Assembly: GCF_900104065.1 (NCBI RefSeq)
Contig: NZ_FNLC01000001.1
Coordinates: 434,001-498,000 of the forward strand
From: Natronobacterium texcoconense
GTDB lineage: Archaea > Halobacteriota > Halobacteria > Halobacteriales > Natrialbaceae
Direction: 5' to 3'
DNA length: 64,000 nt
Position 1 is the first letter of the stretch, and the number at the start of each line of letters is the position of its first letter. The position numbers were made by a program, and so were the translations under genes. The notes under the pieces were generated by a model that saw only the letters and a list, made by a program, of their open reading frames with translations, was not told where the DNA came from and made no database searches. This document shows positions 35,311 through 45,017 of the stretch, piece after piece.

Positions 35311-36588
35311 TCAGCGTCGTTCGCCGTACCGGTACAGCAGGATTGCGAACGACGCTCCCAGGAGCGGGAACGCCGCGAGGATCGTGAACGTCCCCCTGAT
35401 CGAGGTCACCTCGAGCAGGTAGCCGGCGATGGCCGCGCCGGTCGCGCCGATGCCGAAGACGACGAGGTAGGTGTAGCCGTAGGAGAGGCCCCGGTCGCCG
35501 GGGGGACTGTACTCGGCGATCGTCGCCTGGTACATCGGCTGCAGGGAGAAAAGCAGGAAGCCGAGTACCGCGCTGACGAGCAGAAGCGTCGTCGTCCCGG
35601 CCTGGGCTGCGGGAACGAATAGAACGGCGACGACGGCGAGTGATCCGAAGATGACCGCGAGACCGGTCTCGGTCGGGATCCGGTCAGTCAGTTTCCCACC
35701 GACGTACTGGCCGCCCATACCGACCATCAGCAGGCCGGCATAGAGGTACGACGCAGGATCGAACTCTTCTGCCATCGGACTGTCCGGATCGAATAGCTGC
35801 AGTTGTGCGGCCACGTCCGGCAGGAAGTCGCTCAGGACGTCGGGCAGGAAGGTCAACGTTCCGCGGTAGAACAGGCCGTTCATCATCACAACGACCATCG
35901 CGAGCGTGAACCCGAGCGTAAACAGCGCACGGCTGTCGGTGATGAACGCGGACAGCGAGCTCGGACTGTCGTTTTCTTCGTCCTCGAGTCCGCCGTCGGT
36001 TTCGACGGCGGCAGTCTCGTCGAAACTTGCGGTGACGGCGTAGGCGATCGCGATCACGGCCGGGAGGACGAGCAGGGCAGTGACGAGTCGCCAGTCGAAG
36101 AACAACAGCAACACCGCCGTCAGCAGCGGGCCGAACGCGATCCCGAAGTTGCCGGCCATCCCGTGGTAGGCGAAGCCGGTTCCTCGCTGTTCGACGCCGG
36201 TCGAGATCAGCGAGAGTCCGGCGGGGTGGTAGATACTCGCCGCGATCCCCCAGATACAGAGCGCGAGCGTGATCGTCACGATTCCCTGGGCTGCGCTCAA
36301 CAGGAGGAACGAGCCACCCATTCCGGCGAGACAGGCGAGGACGAGTTCCCGCGAACCGAACCGATCGACGAGAACGCCGGCCGGGAGCGCGCCGATACCG
36401 AACAGCCCGTAGCCGACCGCGACGGCAGTCCCGAGGACCGCCGTCGTCAGGCCGAACTCGCCGATCCAGATGACCATCAGGATCGGAATCGAGAGCTCGT
36501 AGGTGTGAACGACCGCGTGCGAGATCATCACGAATCCCGTGATGGACCTGTCGTTTTCGGTCATCCCACCCGTCTGCTCCGTACTCAT
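35311..36588 (-). CDS. MFS transporter
   Basis: The 425-residue protein has about 12 helices. The MFS signature after TM2 is GVLVDRFGSRELVLACLAGM (about 76-95), and the central loop near 195-215 is acidic (ETDGGLEDEENDS). It begins with a hydrophilic 13-residue N-terminus (MSTEQTGGMTEND). It differs from its neighbour at 34032, so the two are not a recent duplication. Substrate unknown. Confidence 0.88.
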   Translation of the reverse strand: MSTEQTGGMTENDRSITGFVMISHAVVHTYELSIPILMVIWIGEFGLTTAVLGTAVAVGYGLFGIGALPAGVLVDRFGSRELVLACLAGMGGSFLLLSAAQGIVTITLALCIWGIAASIYHPAGLSLISTGVEQRGTGFAYHGMAGNFGIAFGPLLTAVLLLFFDWRLVTALLVLPAVIAIAYAVTASFDETAAVETDGGLEDEENDSPSSLSAFITDSRALFTLGFTLAMVVVMMNGLFYRGTLTFLPDVLSDFLPDVAAQLQLFDPDSPMAEEFDPASYLYAGLLMVGMGGQYVGGKLTDRIPTETGLAVIFGSLAVVAVLFVPAAQAGTTTLLLVSAVLGFLLFSLQPMYQATIAEYSPPGDRGLSYGYTYLVVFGIGATGAAIAGYLLEVTSIRGTFTILAAFPLLGASFAILLYRYGERR

Positions 36589-36684
36589 ATGTGATCGACA
36601 GACAGGGTGCCTCTCAGATAACGATTGCTAAGTTCAGGCCCGTGGACCGCTTCTACCGGCAAAGATTGAGAGTACCGGACTTCC

Positions 36685-38331
36685 TCACGGTTCGTTCATC
36701 CAGACGCTCGCCTGTGGTTCGTAAGGGTCGGTCGGAATCTCCACGAACGTCGGCCCGTCGGTTTCGACCGCCTCGCCGACGGTCTCGATGATTTCGGCCG
36801 GCGTCTCGGCCCGTTTCGTCTCGACCCCCATCCCGCCTGCAACCGACTGGAAGTCGATCGGCGTCGCTCCCCAGCCGTACTCGCCGGCATCCATCCGATA
36901 GCTGCGCTCGGCTTCCTCGCTGATGATCGCGTAATCGTTGTTGTCGAGGACGACGACAGTGATATCGAGTTCTTCCTCGGCGATCGTGTGGAGTTCGTGG
37001 ACGCACATCATGAGTCCGCCGTCGCCGGTGATCGCGACGACGTCCTGGTCCGGGTTGGCGACGGCCGCACCGATCGCCGACGGGACGCCGGTCCCCATCG
37101 TCGCCCACGACCCGGGGTTGACGTAATCGCGTGGCGCGTAGGCATCGAACGCAACCAGTGTCCACAGCCGGAACCCACCTGCGTCGACGGCGACGACGCC
37201 GTCTCGTGGGATCGCCTCCCGGAGCGCCTCGATCGCGCTGACGGATGTCAACGGTGGTTCTTCGACCGCAGCCAGTTCCGACAGGCGATCCGCGATGGCA
37301 TCCTGCGTTCGTCGCGCGCGTTCGACACCAGTCTCGTTTCGAATCTCACAGTCCACGAGTTCGCTCTCGAGTGCCGACAGCGTCTCTCCCGCGTCGGCAA
37401 CGATCGACACTGTCGGCTCGTACCCCGTCCCGACGTCGGACGCCTCGAGCGTAACGTGAACGAGATCCGCTGGCACGTCGATCGACCAGTTTTTCGTCGT
37501 CACCGCGTCGAAGTCGGTCCCGACGCCTAGTGCGGCGTCGGCCTCGGCGATACACTCCTTGATGGCCGTCCCGCTTCCCCCACAGAGAGTGCCCGCGGAC
37601 AGTTCGTGATCGTCGGGGAAGACACCTTTGCCCTTGTAGGTCGTGATCACCGGTGTCTCGAGACGTTCCGCTACGGCCCGTAGTTCGTCGCTCGCGTCGG
37701 ACGCGCGGACGCCCCCGCCCGCGATGACGATCGGTGCAGTGGCGTCCGCGAGGAGCGCGGCGGCCTCCGAAACCTTCGCTTCGGGAGCGTCGCCAACCGA
37801 CGTCGTCTCGCTCTCGCCGGGTTCGGCCAGCGGCACGTCCATCGGGAGGAAGTTCTTCGGGATCCCGATCCGGACCGGACCCTTCGGTGCCGTTCGAGCG
37901 ATCCGAATCGCCCGCTCGAGTTCGGCGATCGTACTGTGTGGCGTTTCGACCGTGATATTCTCCTTGACGACGTTGTCGTAGGTATCCGTCGGCGTCTCGT
38001 GGATGCCGTCACCGCCTCGTATTTCGGGTTCGGTCTCGACTGCGATGTGAACAATCGGCGTACAGTCGTTTTTCGCGTTCTTCAGGCCGTTCATCGCGTT
38101 CATGTCGCCCGGACCCGGGATGACGACGGTCGCGGCCATCTCACCGCTGGTCTCGGCGTACCCCCACGCCTGGTGGGAGACGGCCGTCTCGTGGCGTGCC
38201 ATCACGAACTCGACGTCGTCGCGCTCGCTGATCGCCTCGTTCAGCGGCAACGTCTGCTTGCCGGGGATGCCAAACAGCGTCTCGATTCCCCCGTCTACCA
38301 GCCGATCGATGACCGCCTCGCTGACTCGCAT
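36685..38331 (-). CDS. Thiamine-pyrophosphate-dependent enzyme (acetolactate-synthase-like)
   Basis: The 548-residue protein has the TPP-enzyme layout. The N-domain contains ETLFGIPGKQTLPLNEAISE and the catalytic Glu in VMARHETAVSHQAWGYAE (about residue 48). The central NAD/FAD-like domain is near 200-340. The C-domain has the TPP-Mg motif AITGDGGLMMC ... VVVLDNNDYAI (about 440-470). It resembles acetolactate synthase or benzoylformate decarboxylase-type enzymes. No small regulatory subunit or ilv genes are near, so branched-chain synthesis is unlikely to be its role; the substrate is open. Confidence 0.87.
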   Translation of the reverse strand: MRVSEAVIDRLVDGGIETLFGIPGKQTLPLNEAISERDDVEFVMARHETAVSHQAWGYAETSGEMAATVVIPGPGDMNAMNGLKNAKNDCTPIVHIAVETEPEIRGGDGIHETPTDTYDNVVKENITVETPHSTIAELERAIRIARTAPKGPVRIGIPKNFLPMDVPLAEPGESETTSVGDAPEAKVSEAAALLADATAPIVIAGGGVRASDASDELRAVAERLETPVITTYKGKGVFPDDHELSAGTLCGGSGTAIKECIAEADAALGVGTDFDAVTTKNWSIDVPADLVHVTLEASDVGTGYEPTVSIVADAGETLSALESELVDCEIRNETGVERARRTQDAIADRLSELAAVEEPPLTSVSAIEALREAIPRDGVVAVDAGGFRLWTLVAFDAYAPRDYVNPGSWATMGTGVPSAIGAAVANPDQDVVAITGDGGLMMCVHELHTIAEEELDITVVVLDNNDYAIISEEAERSYRMDAGEYGWGATPIDFQSVAGGMGVETKRAETPAEIIETVGEAVETDGPTFVEIPTDPYEPQASVWMNEP

Positions 38332-38437
38332 ACGGGAACATCGAGAGACGGGAGCCTAAAAGATACGGACCATACTGACGCCGAAACTACCGTGCGGATA
38401 CCGGCACACGGTTCGGTACGGGTTCCGGTTCGGCAAT

Positions 38438-38446
38438 CCTTAATAG
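38438..38446 (+). promoter_or_regulatory. TATA box for the CBS-domain gene
   Basis: The sequence ccttaatag is centred about 26 nt before the ATG at 38468. Confidence 0.55.
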
Positions 38447-38467
38447 GACTACCCGCTATCTTGCTGT

Positions 38468-38875
38468 ATGGAAGACATTTTCGTGGCACGAGTTATGTCG
38501 TCGTCACTTCACACGGTACGGCGAGACACGCTCGTCGAAGACGCCGCACAGGTGCTGCTCGAGAACGGAATCAGTTCGGTTCTCGTCGTCGACGAAGACG
38601 GCGGACTCGAGGGAATCCTGACGTCGACCGATTTCGTCGATATCGTCGCCCAGAGCCGCCCCAAAGCCGAGACGACCGTCGAACGGTACATGAGCACGGA
38701 CATCGTCACGGCGTCGGCCCAGGACAGTATCCGCGACGTCGCGGACCTGATGATCGAACACGGGTTCAAACACGTCCCTATCGTCGACGAGGACGAAGGT
38801 GCGATCGGTATCGTCACGACGACCGACCTGGCGTCGTACCTCTCGCGGCTCCAGTCGCCAAGCCCCGAGGAGTAA
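38468..38875 (+). CDS. Two-CBS-domain protein
   Basis: The 135-residue protein consists of a CBS pair: residues 5-60 (VARVMSSSLHTVRRDTLVED ... VLVVDEDGGLEGILTSTDFV) and 70-128 (YMSTDIVTASAQDSIRDVAD ... VPIVDEDEGAIGIVTTTDLA). Such stand-alone Bateman modules bind adenine nucleotides and regulate partner enzymes or transporters. It is divergent from the TPP enzyme and followed by an APC permease in opposite orientation, so partners are not evident. Confidence 0.92.
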   Translation: MEDIFVARVMSSSLHTVRRDTLVEDAAQVLLENGISSVLVVDEDGGLEGILTSTDFVDIVAQSRPKAETTVERYMSTDIVTASAQDSIRDVADLMIEHGFKHVPIVDEDEGAIGIVTTTDLASYLSRLQSPSPEE

Positions 38876-38949
38876 CGGTCGGCAATCGAGTCAGTAGCGA
38901 GAGAAAACGCCGGGGGACCCGCGCCGAACCAGGCTCCGATCGCGTTCGA

Positions 38950-40434
38950 TCAGTCGCCGTCGCCAGCAGTATCGGAGCCGCCAACTTTCTCGTGTTTGTG
39001 TAGCAGGGACATCTTTTCCTCGAGGTCGAACCCATTCCGGTCAGCCACCCGAACGCGGTAGGCGTATCCAAGTGACGCGACCAGTACGATAGACAGCATG
39101 ACGACGAGCGCCGATGGAGCGCTGGCAGCGACGAGTACCATGAAGACGAACGAGATGACGACGTTCCCGACGGCGACGAACTTGAGGACGGGAAGTGGCA
39201 GCCTGTAGAACGAGTGTTCGTAGCGTTGCGGGAACACTCGTGGCAGGTTCCACAGCGCGACGCCGCTGATCATAAACGAGAGGAAGATCCCGGTGACGAT
39301 GAGTACGACGAGCCAGTCGAGGAACTCGACTGCGGTTAGTCCGTCGAAGATCCCAACGAACGGTGCTGCGACGATGGGCGGAATCCCCATGAGGATAACC
39401 GATCGATGCGGCGTCCCGAACCGGTCGTGAATCGCCGCGAAGTAGCCTGGCAAGAGTTCGTCGCGTGAGGCGCGCATAATCGTCCGCGAGTACGACGTAT
39501 AGAGCGTGTTTACCGTCGTCACCGCGGCGACCAGCGCCGCCAGCGCGATGAACACCAGTGCCAGATCGGGTAACGTCCCGAACTCGGCACCGACGGCCGC
39601 GAGTCCGCCCTCGACCGGACCGCCCGTTTCGGGATCGACTGCGCCACGCCAGGACGCACCGCCAACGAGCGCGACGACGATCGCAACGGACATCACGGAG
39701 ACGAACGCCATCCCCACGGCCAGGACTCGCGGAATATTCTTGACGGGATTCTCGAGTTCTTCACCGATCTCGATGATCATCGCGAATCCCTGGAACGGGA
39801 TATAGAGCAACACGATAGCCAGGAAGAAGGGTGTGAGCCCTTCCTCGAACGGCTCACCTTCGCCGGCCGGGAAAAGCGGATCGAAGTTACCGGCGTCGAA
39901 CGAGGCGGCTCCACCGAGGATGAACGTTACCATGCCGGCGATCAGAACGCCGACGAGCGCGATCTGTACCTTCGTCGTGATCCGGATCCCGACGTAGTTG
40001 ATCACGAGGAATGCTCCGAGTACGGCCCACACCGTCAGCACGGTGTTGACCCCGACGTCGATCGGGAGCACCTCGATGAAGACGGGCAAGTACTGGGCAA
40101 ATCCCAGCGCTGCGAACAGGAGATACGCCCACACAGCCACGACTGGAAGTAACACGTTCAGGAATCCCCAGAAAGGTCCGACCAGTCGCGAACCGTAAAC
40201 GTATGCACCTCCAGCGACGGGAATCGCACCGCCGAGTTGTAACAGTTGCAACACCCCAAACACCATCGGAACGATCGATATCAGGATCGCGATCGTGATG
40301 CTTGGACCGGCCTCCGCAGCCATCTGCGTTGGCACCAGGAAGATACTCATCCCGAGTGCAGTTCCAACCAGCAACACGATCGCCCCGAGCGGTCCCACCG
40401 CTTCCGTAATCAGTTTAAATTCGTCTTCCGTCAC
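38950..40434 (-). CDS. APC-family amino-acid permease
   Basis: The 494-residue protein has about 12 membrane segments. The APC signature is at the N-terminus (VGPLGAIVLLVGTALGMSIF) and a conserved AGGAYVYGSRLVGPFWGFLN (about 75-94). A charged region lies between mid helices (EIGEELENPVKNIPRVLAVG). It is an amino-acid or amine/proton (or Na+) symporter; specificity is unknown. The start is a GTG at 40434. Its upstream region is an AT-rich, gene-poor stretch. Confidence 0.88.
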   Translation of the reverse strand: MTEDEFKLITEAVGPLGAIVLLVGTALGMSIFLVPTQMAAEAGPSITIAILISIVPMVFGVLQLLQLGGAIPVAGGAYVYGSRLVGPFWGFLNVLLPVVAVWAYLLFAALGFAQYLPVFIEVLPIDVGVNTVLTVWAVLGAFLVINYVGIRITTKVQIALVGVLIAGMVTFILGGAASFDAGNFDPLFPAGEGEPFEEGLTPFFLAIVLLYIPFQGFAMIIEIGEELENPVKNIPRVLAVGMAFVSVMSVAIVVALVGGASWRGAVDPETGGPVEGGLAAVGAEFGTLPDLALVFIALAALVAAVTTVNTLYTSYSRTIMRASRDELLPGYFAAIHDRFGTPHRSVILMGIPPIVAAPFVGIFDGLTAVEFLDWLVVLIVTGIFLSFMISGVALWNLPRVFPQRYEHSFYRLPLPVLKFVAVGNVVISFVFMVLVAASAPSALVVMLSIVLVASLGYAYRVRVADRNGFDLEEKMSLLHKHEKVGGSDTAGDGD

Positions 40435-41008
40435 AGCGTATCACATCTCGTTATGGGAACCATAGTTAATTAATATGGTGTTTTACTTACCATCGTTATA
40501 TGAATTGACTTCCATATATAACAGAACGCCCAGAATATGTCTGTTCAGGTTTCTGATGTAGATTCGGGCCGACTCGGGACTGGAACTGACTCGTTGTCGT
40601 TCGAATTGACGCCGGACGTTCGAGAGTTAACTGTCGGAATAGGGTTTACATTTGTGGCAACACGATCGCCGTTAGTGTGAATGATGCTAAACGTCGGCCA
40701 GAACAATAAATAGTCTAAACTGAGAAGCGTAGACTGGTCTCACGAGACTGCGTGCCTCTGACACACCACTGCTGTGAGACCTCTTTTCGAGATGCGGAGT
40801 GACAAAACCAGCGTACCAAGTGATATAGTGCCTCTAATCCGTTTTCGTCGGATTTCTACCAGCGTCTTCAGGTAGGCACAGAGTCCGCCCACGTGTGCAT
40901 ACTACTTTCCGGCCGGGCAGTCGCTGGCTCGCGTGTAGTGGAGCCAGTACCGAAGTTGCGTCCGTCCGTCTGACGGTTGACAGACGCACGTCAGTAAAGG
41001 GTCCCCCT
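40435..41008. other. AT-richer gene-poor interval
   Basis: About 570 bp hold no firmly supported gene. A TATA-like catatata lies at 40513-40520 and a 47-codon frame at 40537-40680. Several small inverted repeats occur (gtctc-ac-gagac near 40740, gtctg...cagac near 40975). Base composition is clearly poorer in G+C than flanking genes. Confidence 0.5.
40537..40680 (+). CDS. Possible 47-aa small ORF
   Basis: The ATG at 40537 opens 47 codons beginning MSVQVSDVDSGRLGTGTDSL, ending at the TGA 40680. It is 17-24 nt behind a TATA-like catatata, a little close for a leaderless start. Codon use is less GC-rich at third positions than in neighbouring genes, so this could be chance or a decayed gene. 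No family recognised. Confidence 0.25.
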   Translation: MSVQVSDVDSGRLGTGTDSLSFELTPDVRELTVGIGFTFVATRSPLV

Positions 41009-41017
41009 ACTTTATAG
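41009..41017 (+). promoter_or_regulatory. TATA box for the HalOD1 gene
   Basis: The sequence actttatag is centred about 28 nt before the ATG at 41041 but only 22 nt before that at 41035; it favours the second ATG as the leaderless start. Confidence 0.55.
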
Positions 41018-41040
41018 GTAAGAATCTGGCAGCGATGAGC

Positions 41041-41307
41041 ATGCCATCGGAGAACCCGATCAGTTTCGAGATTGCGGAAGAAGTCGCCGCGTACGAGGGA
41101 ACTCGTGTCGAAGACCTCCACCCGCCACTCCACGACGCTATCGACACCGATGCACTCGACGCGATGTTTCGGTCGTCCGGTGCCGATCGAATACTTCCGT
41201 CGGTCGAGTTTACGTACAAAGGATACACGATTCACGTCGATAACTCGTCCGAGATTACTATCAGGGACCGTGCTCCGACAGCCGAACCGACGAAGGAGAC
41301 GGCGTAA
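41041..41307 (+). CDS. HalOD1 output-domain protein
   Basis: The 88-residue protein matches the HalOD1 family: FEIAEEVAAYEGTRVEDLHP (about 8-27), an LHDAIDTDALDAMFRSS segment, and a C-terminal strand pair (VEFTYKGYTIHVDNSSEITI). HalOD1 is a haloarchaeal output domain of signal transduction proteins, here stand-alone. The start ATG at 41041 was chosen by TATA spacing; 41035 would add two residues. It lies alone between gene-poor stretches upstream of the S-layer gene. Confidence 0.8.
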   Translation: MPSENPISFEIAEEVAAYEGTRVEDLHPPLHDAIDTDALDAMFRSSGADRILPSVEFTYKGYTIHVDNSSEITIRDRAPTAEPTKETA

Positions 41308-41907
41308 CGAGTGCGAAGATGTACTCGTCCCGGAAACAGCTGCGGAACAGATTCGCTCGTAATTGTCTCGCCCCGGTCGGTCACTGACGGTCGATTGCTC
41401 GTCGACACCTGATTCGAATACCCGTCGTCCAGTGGTGATAGTTGCTGTAGACTGGCTTTCGGTGACACACTCCTTTGTATCCGCCTCCTCTGGGTACTAG
41501 CAATCCGAGTCTGTTATGCCGTGACGGACCTCGTAGCGATCCGATCGAAGTCGGGATGTGGTGCAAAAACCGCTAGCTTACTGGGTTACGAGAGGAGGGG
41601 AGTGTTTTCTCGAGTTTCACCCACCTAACAGCCGGTTAATCTCCACATTCGGTCCGACGACGAATTCGTTATTATTTGCTGAAACGTCTCTTTGACCGAT
41701 TTTCCATCTTCCATTCCAAGCCGATAATGACACATTTACTGACTCTTCATCGAAAATTTTATTCAGGAATCCCTGAATGATCCGGCTACCCCTACCCGGA
41801 ACCAGAGTCGCCCTGATCGACGATGCGTTGGATGTGCCGACAACGGTTGCCGCTCGGTGAATCGGCTGCTAATCAACCCGATCGAAACTAACCCAACAAA
41901 ATAATAC
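41308..41907. other. 600-bp gene-free, AT-richer leader region before the S-layer gene
   Basis: No convincing coding frame. It contains runs such as cgaaaattttattc and a perfect palindrome attcagg-aatc-cctgaat at 41761-41778. A long upstream region is typical of strongly expressed S-layer genes, so promoter, operator and 5' leader elements probably lie here; the exact transcription start cannot be assigned by eye. Confidence 0.5.
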
Positions 41908-44679
41908 ATGACACGCGAACCTCCATATCGCGAGAAAGCACGTGCAGTGTTTCTAGCCGCGATTATGGTCGTGTCTGTCGTTGCAATGTCCGCCGCGTTC
42001 GCGGGCACGGCAGTGGCAGCAGATAATACGACGGTAGAGATCACTGAAGAAATAGACGAAGACGGGAATATCGAAGCGAACCTTACCAACGGCGAATTAG
42101 ATGATGGGGAAAACGTAACCGTCTACGTCACTGCTGAAGACGAAGACGACGCCGAACTTGCCGATGAAGACGTAGCCCTCGAGGGTGATGAAGACGAGGA
42201 TGAGGCCACGGCGTCCGTGAAACTCACCGTCGATACTGATGGACTCGATGACGGCGATGACGTCACTGTCGTCGTCTACGAAGACGACGAGCACTCTGAG
42301 CAGGCTGACTACGCAGTAACCACCTTCAACACCGGTGATGGTGAATTCGAGCAGGACTACGACGATGCTGGTCCTGTATGGGACGGTGATGCAGATAGTC
42401 CCGCTTACATCGGTCAGGAAATCACGATCACGGATGACGAGTTCGAAGGAGAGCATGACGTAAGCTCCGTCATCCTATACGAAGGTCCGGCCAGCCTTAG
42501 CGATCCAACTCACGAAACGTCGATCGAAATCCACGACGCAGACGAACACGACGACCTCACCACGGCATGGGGTACGTTCGAGACTGCTGATCTCGAGCCC
42601 GGCGAAGCGTATCACTTCTACATCGACGAAGATGACGAAGGGTGGGAGCACCCCAGTGACTTCCACGGCGCTGAATTCTGGACTGACGAAGAAGACCTCG
42701 ACGTCGACTTCCAGCGAAACACCGTCACCGAGGACGGTGAGGCCGAGATCAAATTCGACTCGGAGCGCGAAGAACAGTACATCAACGTCACCAGCGAAGA
42801 CTTCGACGGCGAGGATCTCTATGAGATGTTCGTCGACCACGACGAAGATTCCTACCCCGGTGACGCCGACCACTACACGGACGACGTCCTGACGCTCAAG
42901 AACCTCAACGTCAACGACAACACGTCGGAGTTCTACGTCAACTTCGACGGTGTCGACGCCGGTGAGTACGAGTTCGAGTTCGAAACCACCGACTCGCTCG
43001 CGTGGGACAACGCCACGATCGAAGTCGTCGACGCTGACGAGTCCGTCGACTTCGCCGAGCAATCTTCCGGTGAAGTCGGTGACGTGATCGACATCAAACT
43101 CGATCTCGAGTACGCTGAAGGAGGCGCTGTCCAGATCAGCGAGTACGACGAGACGTACTTCCAGGCCGCTGTAGAGTTCGAGGCCGAAGATCACAACGTC
43201 GACGAGGCGGTTATCCAGTTCAACGCCAACAATCCCGACGACGAGGAATCGTGGCGGGTTCACCCCGACTACGACGACGAGATTGGTCTGATTGATGATG
43301 AAAAGTACGCAAACGCAACGTTCGACGGAGCACTCGGCGTCCACGACTACACCATGTTCGCCGGACAGGGACTCAACGAGTCGGACGCAACTCCTGTCGT
43401 TGACCCCGAGACCGACACGGAGTTCTTCTCCGTACACGAGCGAACCCCGGTCACTGACGTGACCACCTCGATCGCACCGATCGACTCGAGTCTCGACGAC
43501 TACGACGACTTCAACGAGACGACCGTCACCGAGCAGTCGGAAGTCGCTGACGGCGACGCTCTCCTCGTGACGCTCGAGGACTTCGGTCTCTCCGGTGTCC
43601 TCCAGAGTGAGAACACGGTCGCCGACGAACTCGCTGATGGCCACATCGACATCTCGCTCGTCGAACAGGACCCCGGTCCGAACGTCGACGCGCAGACCTG
43701 GACGATCAACGAGACTGATGCTGACGGCGATGACGACGTCCACCAGATCAACGTCAGCGCCGTCTACACTGACCTCGAGCACTACGACGGAGATCTCGTG
43801 CTCCAGCTCGAGTACGACGAAGACGTCATCGACGAGGAACTCGAACTTGGCGAGTACGACCTGACTTACGAGGTCACTGAGGATAGTCCGTACATCGCTG
43901 ACGAAGACGACGAAGTCGAGATCGAGACTGAGTTCGAGATCGTCGAACCGGTCGTCGAGTGGGACCACACGGTTGAAGAGGTGCCAAATGCCGAGGACGC
44001 TGAAGTGAGTGGTACGACCACCACTGCGCCCGGTAGTGAGATCAGCACCGATGCGCGTTCGGCCGGTAACTTCACCGAAGCTGCTGACGCCATCGTCGAA
44101 GAAGGTGGCACCTTCACCGCTACGTACGACTTCAGCGATCAGGACCCAGGCATCGAGTTCGAGCTCGGGGCCTACCACGACGACCGAAGCAGCTACGATT
44201 ACGACAACGACAAACTCGAGGACAAGGTCGATGCTGTCCTCGTAGACGCTGAGGAACCACTGATCAACCTCCACGCCAACGCACCTGGTGAGGTCGAGGT
44301 CGGTGACGCTGCTGCACTCGACGTGACCGTCAGCAACGACGGCGGTGCTGCTGACGACGTTAACATCACCGTCACGATCGACGGTGAGGACGTCAAGGAC
44401 GATAGCACTACGCTCGACCCCGACGAGGAGTGGAGCGATAGCTTCGACTTCGACACGTCCGAAGAAGCTGACATCAGCTGGGAAGTCACTGCTGGTGACA
44501 ACGAAGACAGTGGCGTCCTGAACGTCGAAGAAGAGGCTGTCGACGACGATGACGACGACAGCACGGACGACGATGACGACGATGACGACGACGCAGACGA
44601 GACGCCCGGTCTCGGCGTTGCAGTCGCAGTCGTTGCCCTGCTGGCAGCCGCCATGCTGGCGCTGCGCCGCCAGGACTAA
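41908..44679 (+). CDS. S-layer surface glycoprotein with archaeosortase-type C-terminus
   Basis: The 923-residue protein has an N-terminal leader of the haloarchaeal S-layer type (YREKARAVFLAAIMVVSVVA, cleavage after about AVA at residue 37). It is extremely Asp/Glu-rich throughout. At least 13 Asn-X-Ser/Thr sequons are visible (e.g. DNTT, YINVTSED, YANATF, FNETT, NITV), so N-glycosylation is likely. The C-terminus has an Asp-rich linker, then PGLGVAVAVVALLAAAMLAL and RRQD: the PGF-CTERM pattern of motif, transmembrane helix and basic tail, but with Leu for Phe. It forms the cell-wall lattice and is the presumed substrate of ArtA encoded at 29118. Confidence 0.9.
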   Translation: MTREPPYREKARAVFLAAIMVVSVVAMSAAFAGTAVAADNTTVEITEEIDEDGNIEANLTNGELDDGENVTVYVTAEDEDDAELADEDVALEGDEDEDEATASVKLTVDTDGLDDGDDVTVVVYEDDEHSEQADYAVTTFNTGDGEFEQDYDDAGPVWDGDADSPAYIGQEITITDDEFEGEHDVSSVILYEGPASLSDPTHETSIEIHDADEHDDLTTAWGTFETADLEPGEAYHFYIDEDDEGWEHPSDFHGAEFWTDEEDLDVDFQRNTVTEDGEAEIKFDSEREEQYINVTSEDFDGEDLYEMFVDHDEDSYPGDADHYTDDVLTLKNLNVNDNTSEFYVNFDGVDAGEYEFEFETTDSLAWDNATIEVVDADESVDFAEQSSGEVGDVIDIKLDLEYAEGGAVQISEYDETYFQAAVEFEAEDHNVDEAVIQFNANNPDDEESWRVHPDYDDEIGLIDDEKYANATFDGALGVHDYTMFAGQGLNESDATPVVDPETDTEFFSVHERTPVTDVTTSIAPIDSSLDDYDDFNETTVTEQSEVADGDALLVTLEDFGLSGVLQSENTVADELADGHIDISLVEQDPGPNVDAQTWTINETDADGDDDVHQINVSAVYTDLEHYDGDLVLQLEYDEDVIDEELELGEYDLTYEVTEDSPYIADEDDEVEIETEFEIVEPVVEWDHTVEEVPNAEDAEVSGTTTTAPGSEISTDARSAGNFTEAADAIVEEGGTFTATYDFSDQDPGIEFELGAYHDDRSSYDYDNDKLEDKVDAVLVDAEEPLINLHANAPGEVEVGDAAALDVTVSNDGGAADDVNITVTIDGEDVKDDSTTLDPDEEWSDSFDFDTSEEADISWEVTAGDNEDSGVLNVEEEAVDDDDDDSTDDDDDDDDDADETPGLGVAVAVVALLAAAMLALRRQD

Positions 44680-44875
44680 CTGACTGAATCCGGTTCACTT
44701 CGGATTTCAGTTTCGCCGCATTTCGCTTTTCTTTCGACGAGAAATGACCCGATACCTGACGAGTTATCGCCACTGTACCAGTCGTGACTATTCCAAAGTC
44801 TCGCTCGTGAAGAGACCTGAGAGTGGCTATCGGTATCGAGGATGCTGATTTACGACATCCCATCGAGTCCACTTC

Positions 44876-44927
44876 TTCGCGCCGCTCGCGGATTTGCTCG
44901 CGGCGCAGAATAGTGGACTCGTCGGGA
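44876..44927. repeat. 52-bp exact direct repeat of the tRNA-Ala 3' end and trailer, copy 1
   Basis: The 52 bases are identical to 45142-45193, which cover the trailer hairpin and the last 14 nt of the real tRNA-Ala. This copy ends inside the acceptor/T-arm boundary (tggactcgtcggga) and continues into unrelated sequence, so it cannot encode a tRNA. Confidence 0.9.
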
Positions 44928-44995
44928 GTCACGCGAGCGAAGCGAGTGTGACTACGGAGAGTCCTCAACTGAACGAGCGAAGCGATGTGAAGAAG

Positions 44996-45017
44996 TGGAC
45001 TCGTCGGGATTTGAACC
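44996..45017 (-). repeat. 22-nt fragment of the tRNA-Ala 3' end
   Basis: The + strand sequence tggactcgtcgggatttgaa plus cc equals the acceptor 3' strand and T-loop region of tRNA-Ala (45180-45201). It then diverges (atagg instead of cgagg). It lies 184 nt from the true gene and 82 nt from the 44914 copy. Confidence 0.85.

Noticed and set aside
42475-44274. 599-codon minus-strand frame opposite the S-layer gene
   Set aside because: Val/Asp-rich mirror of the acidic S-layer coding sequence; an artefact of GAC/GTC-rich codons.
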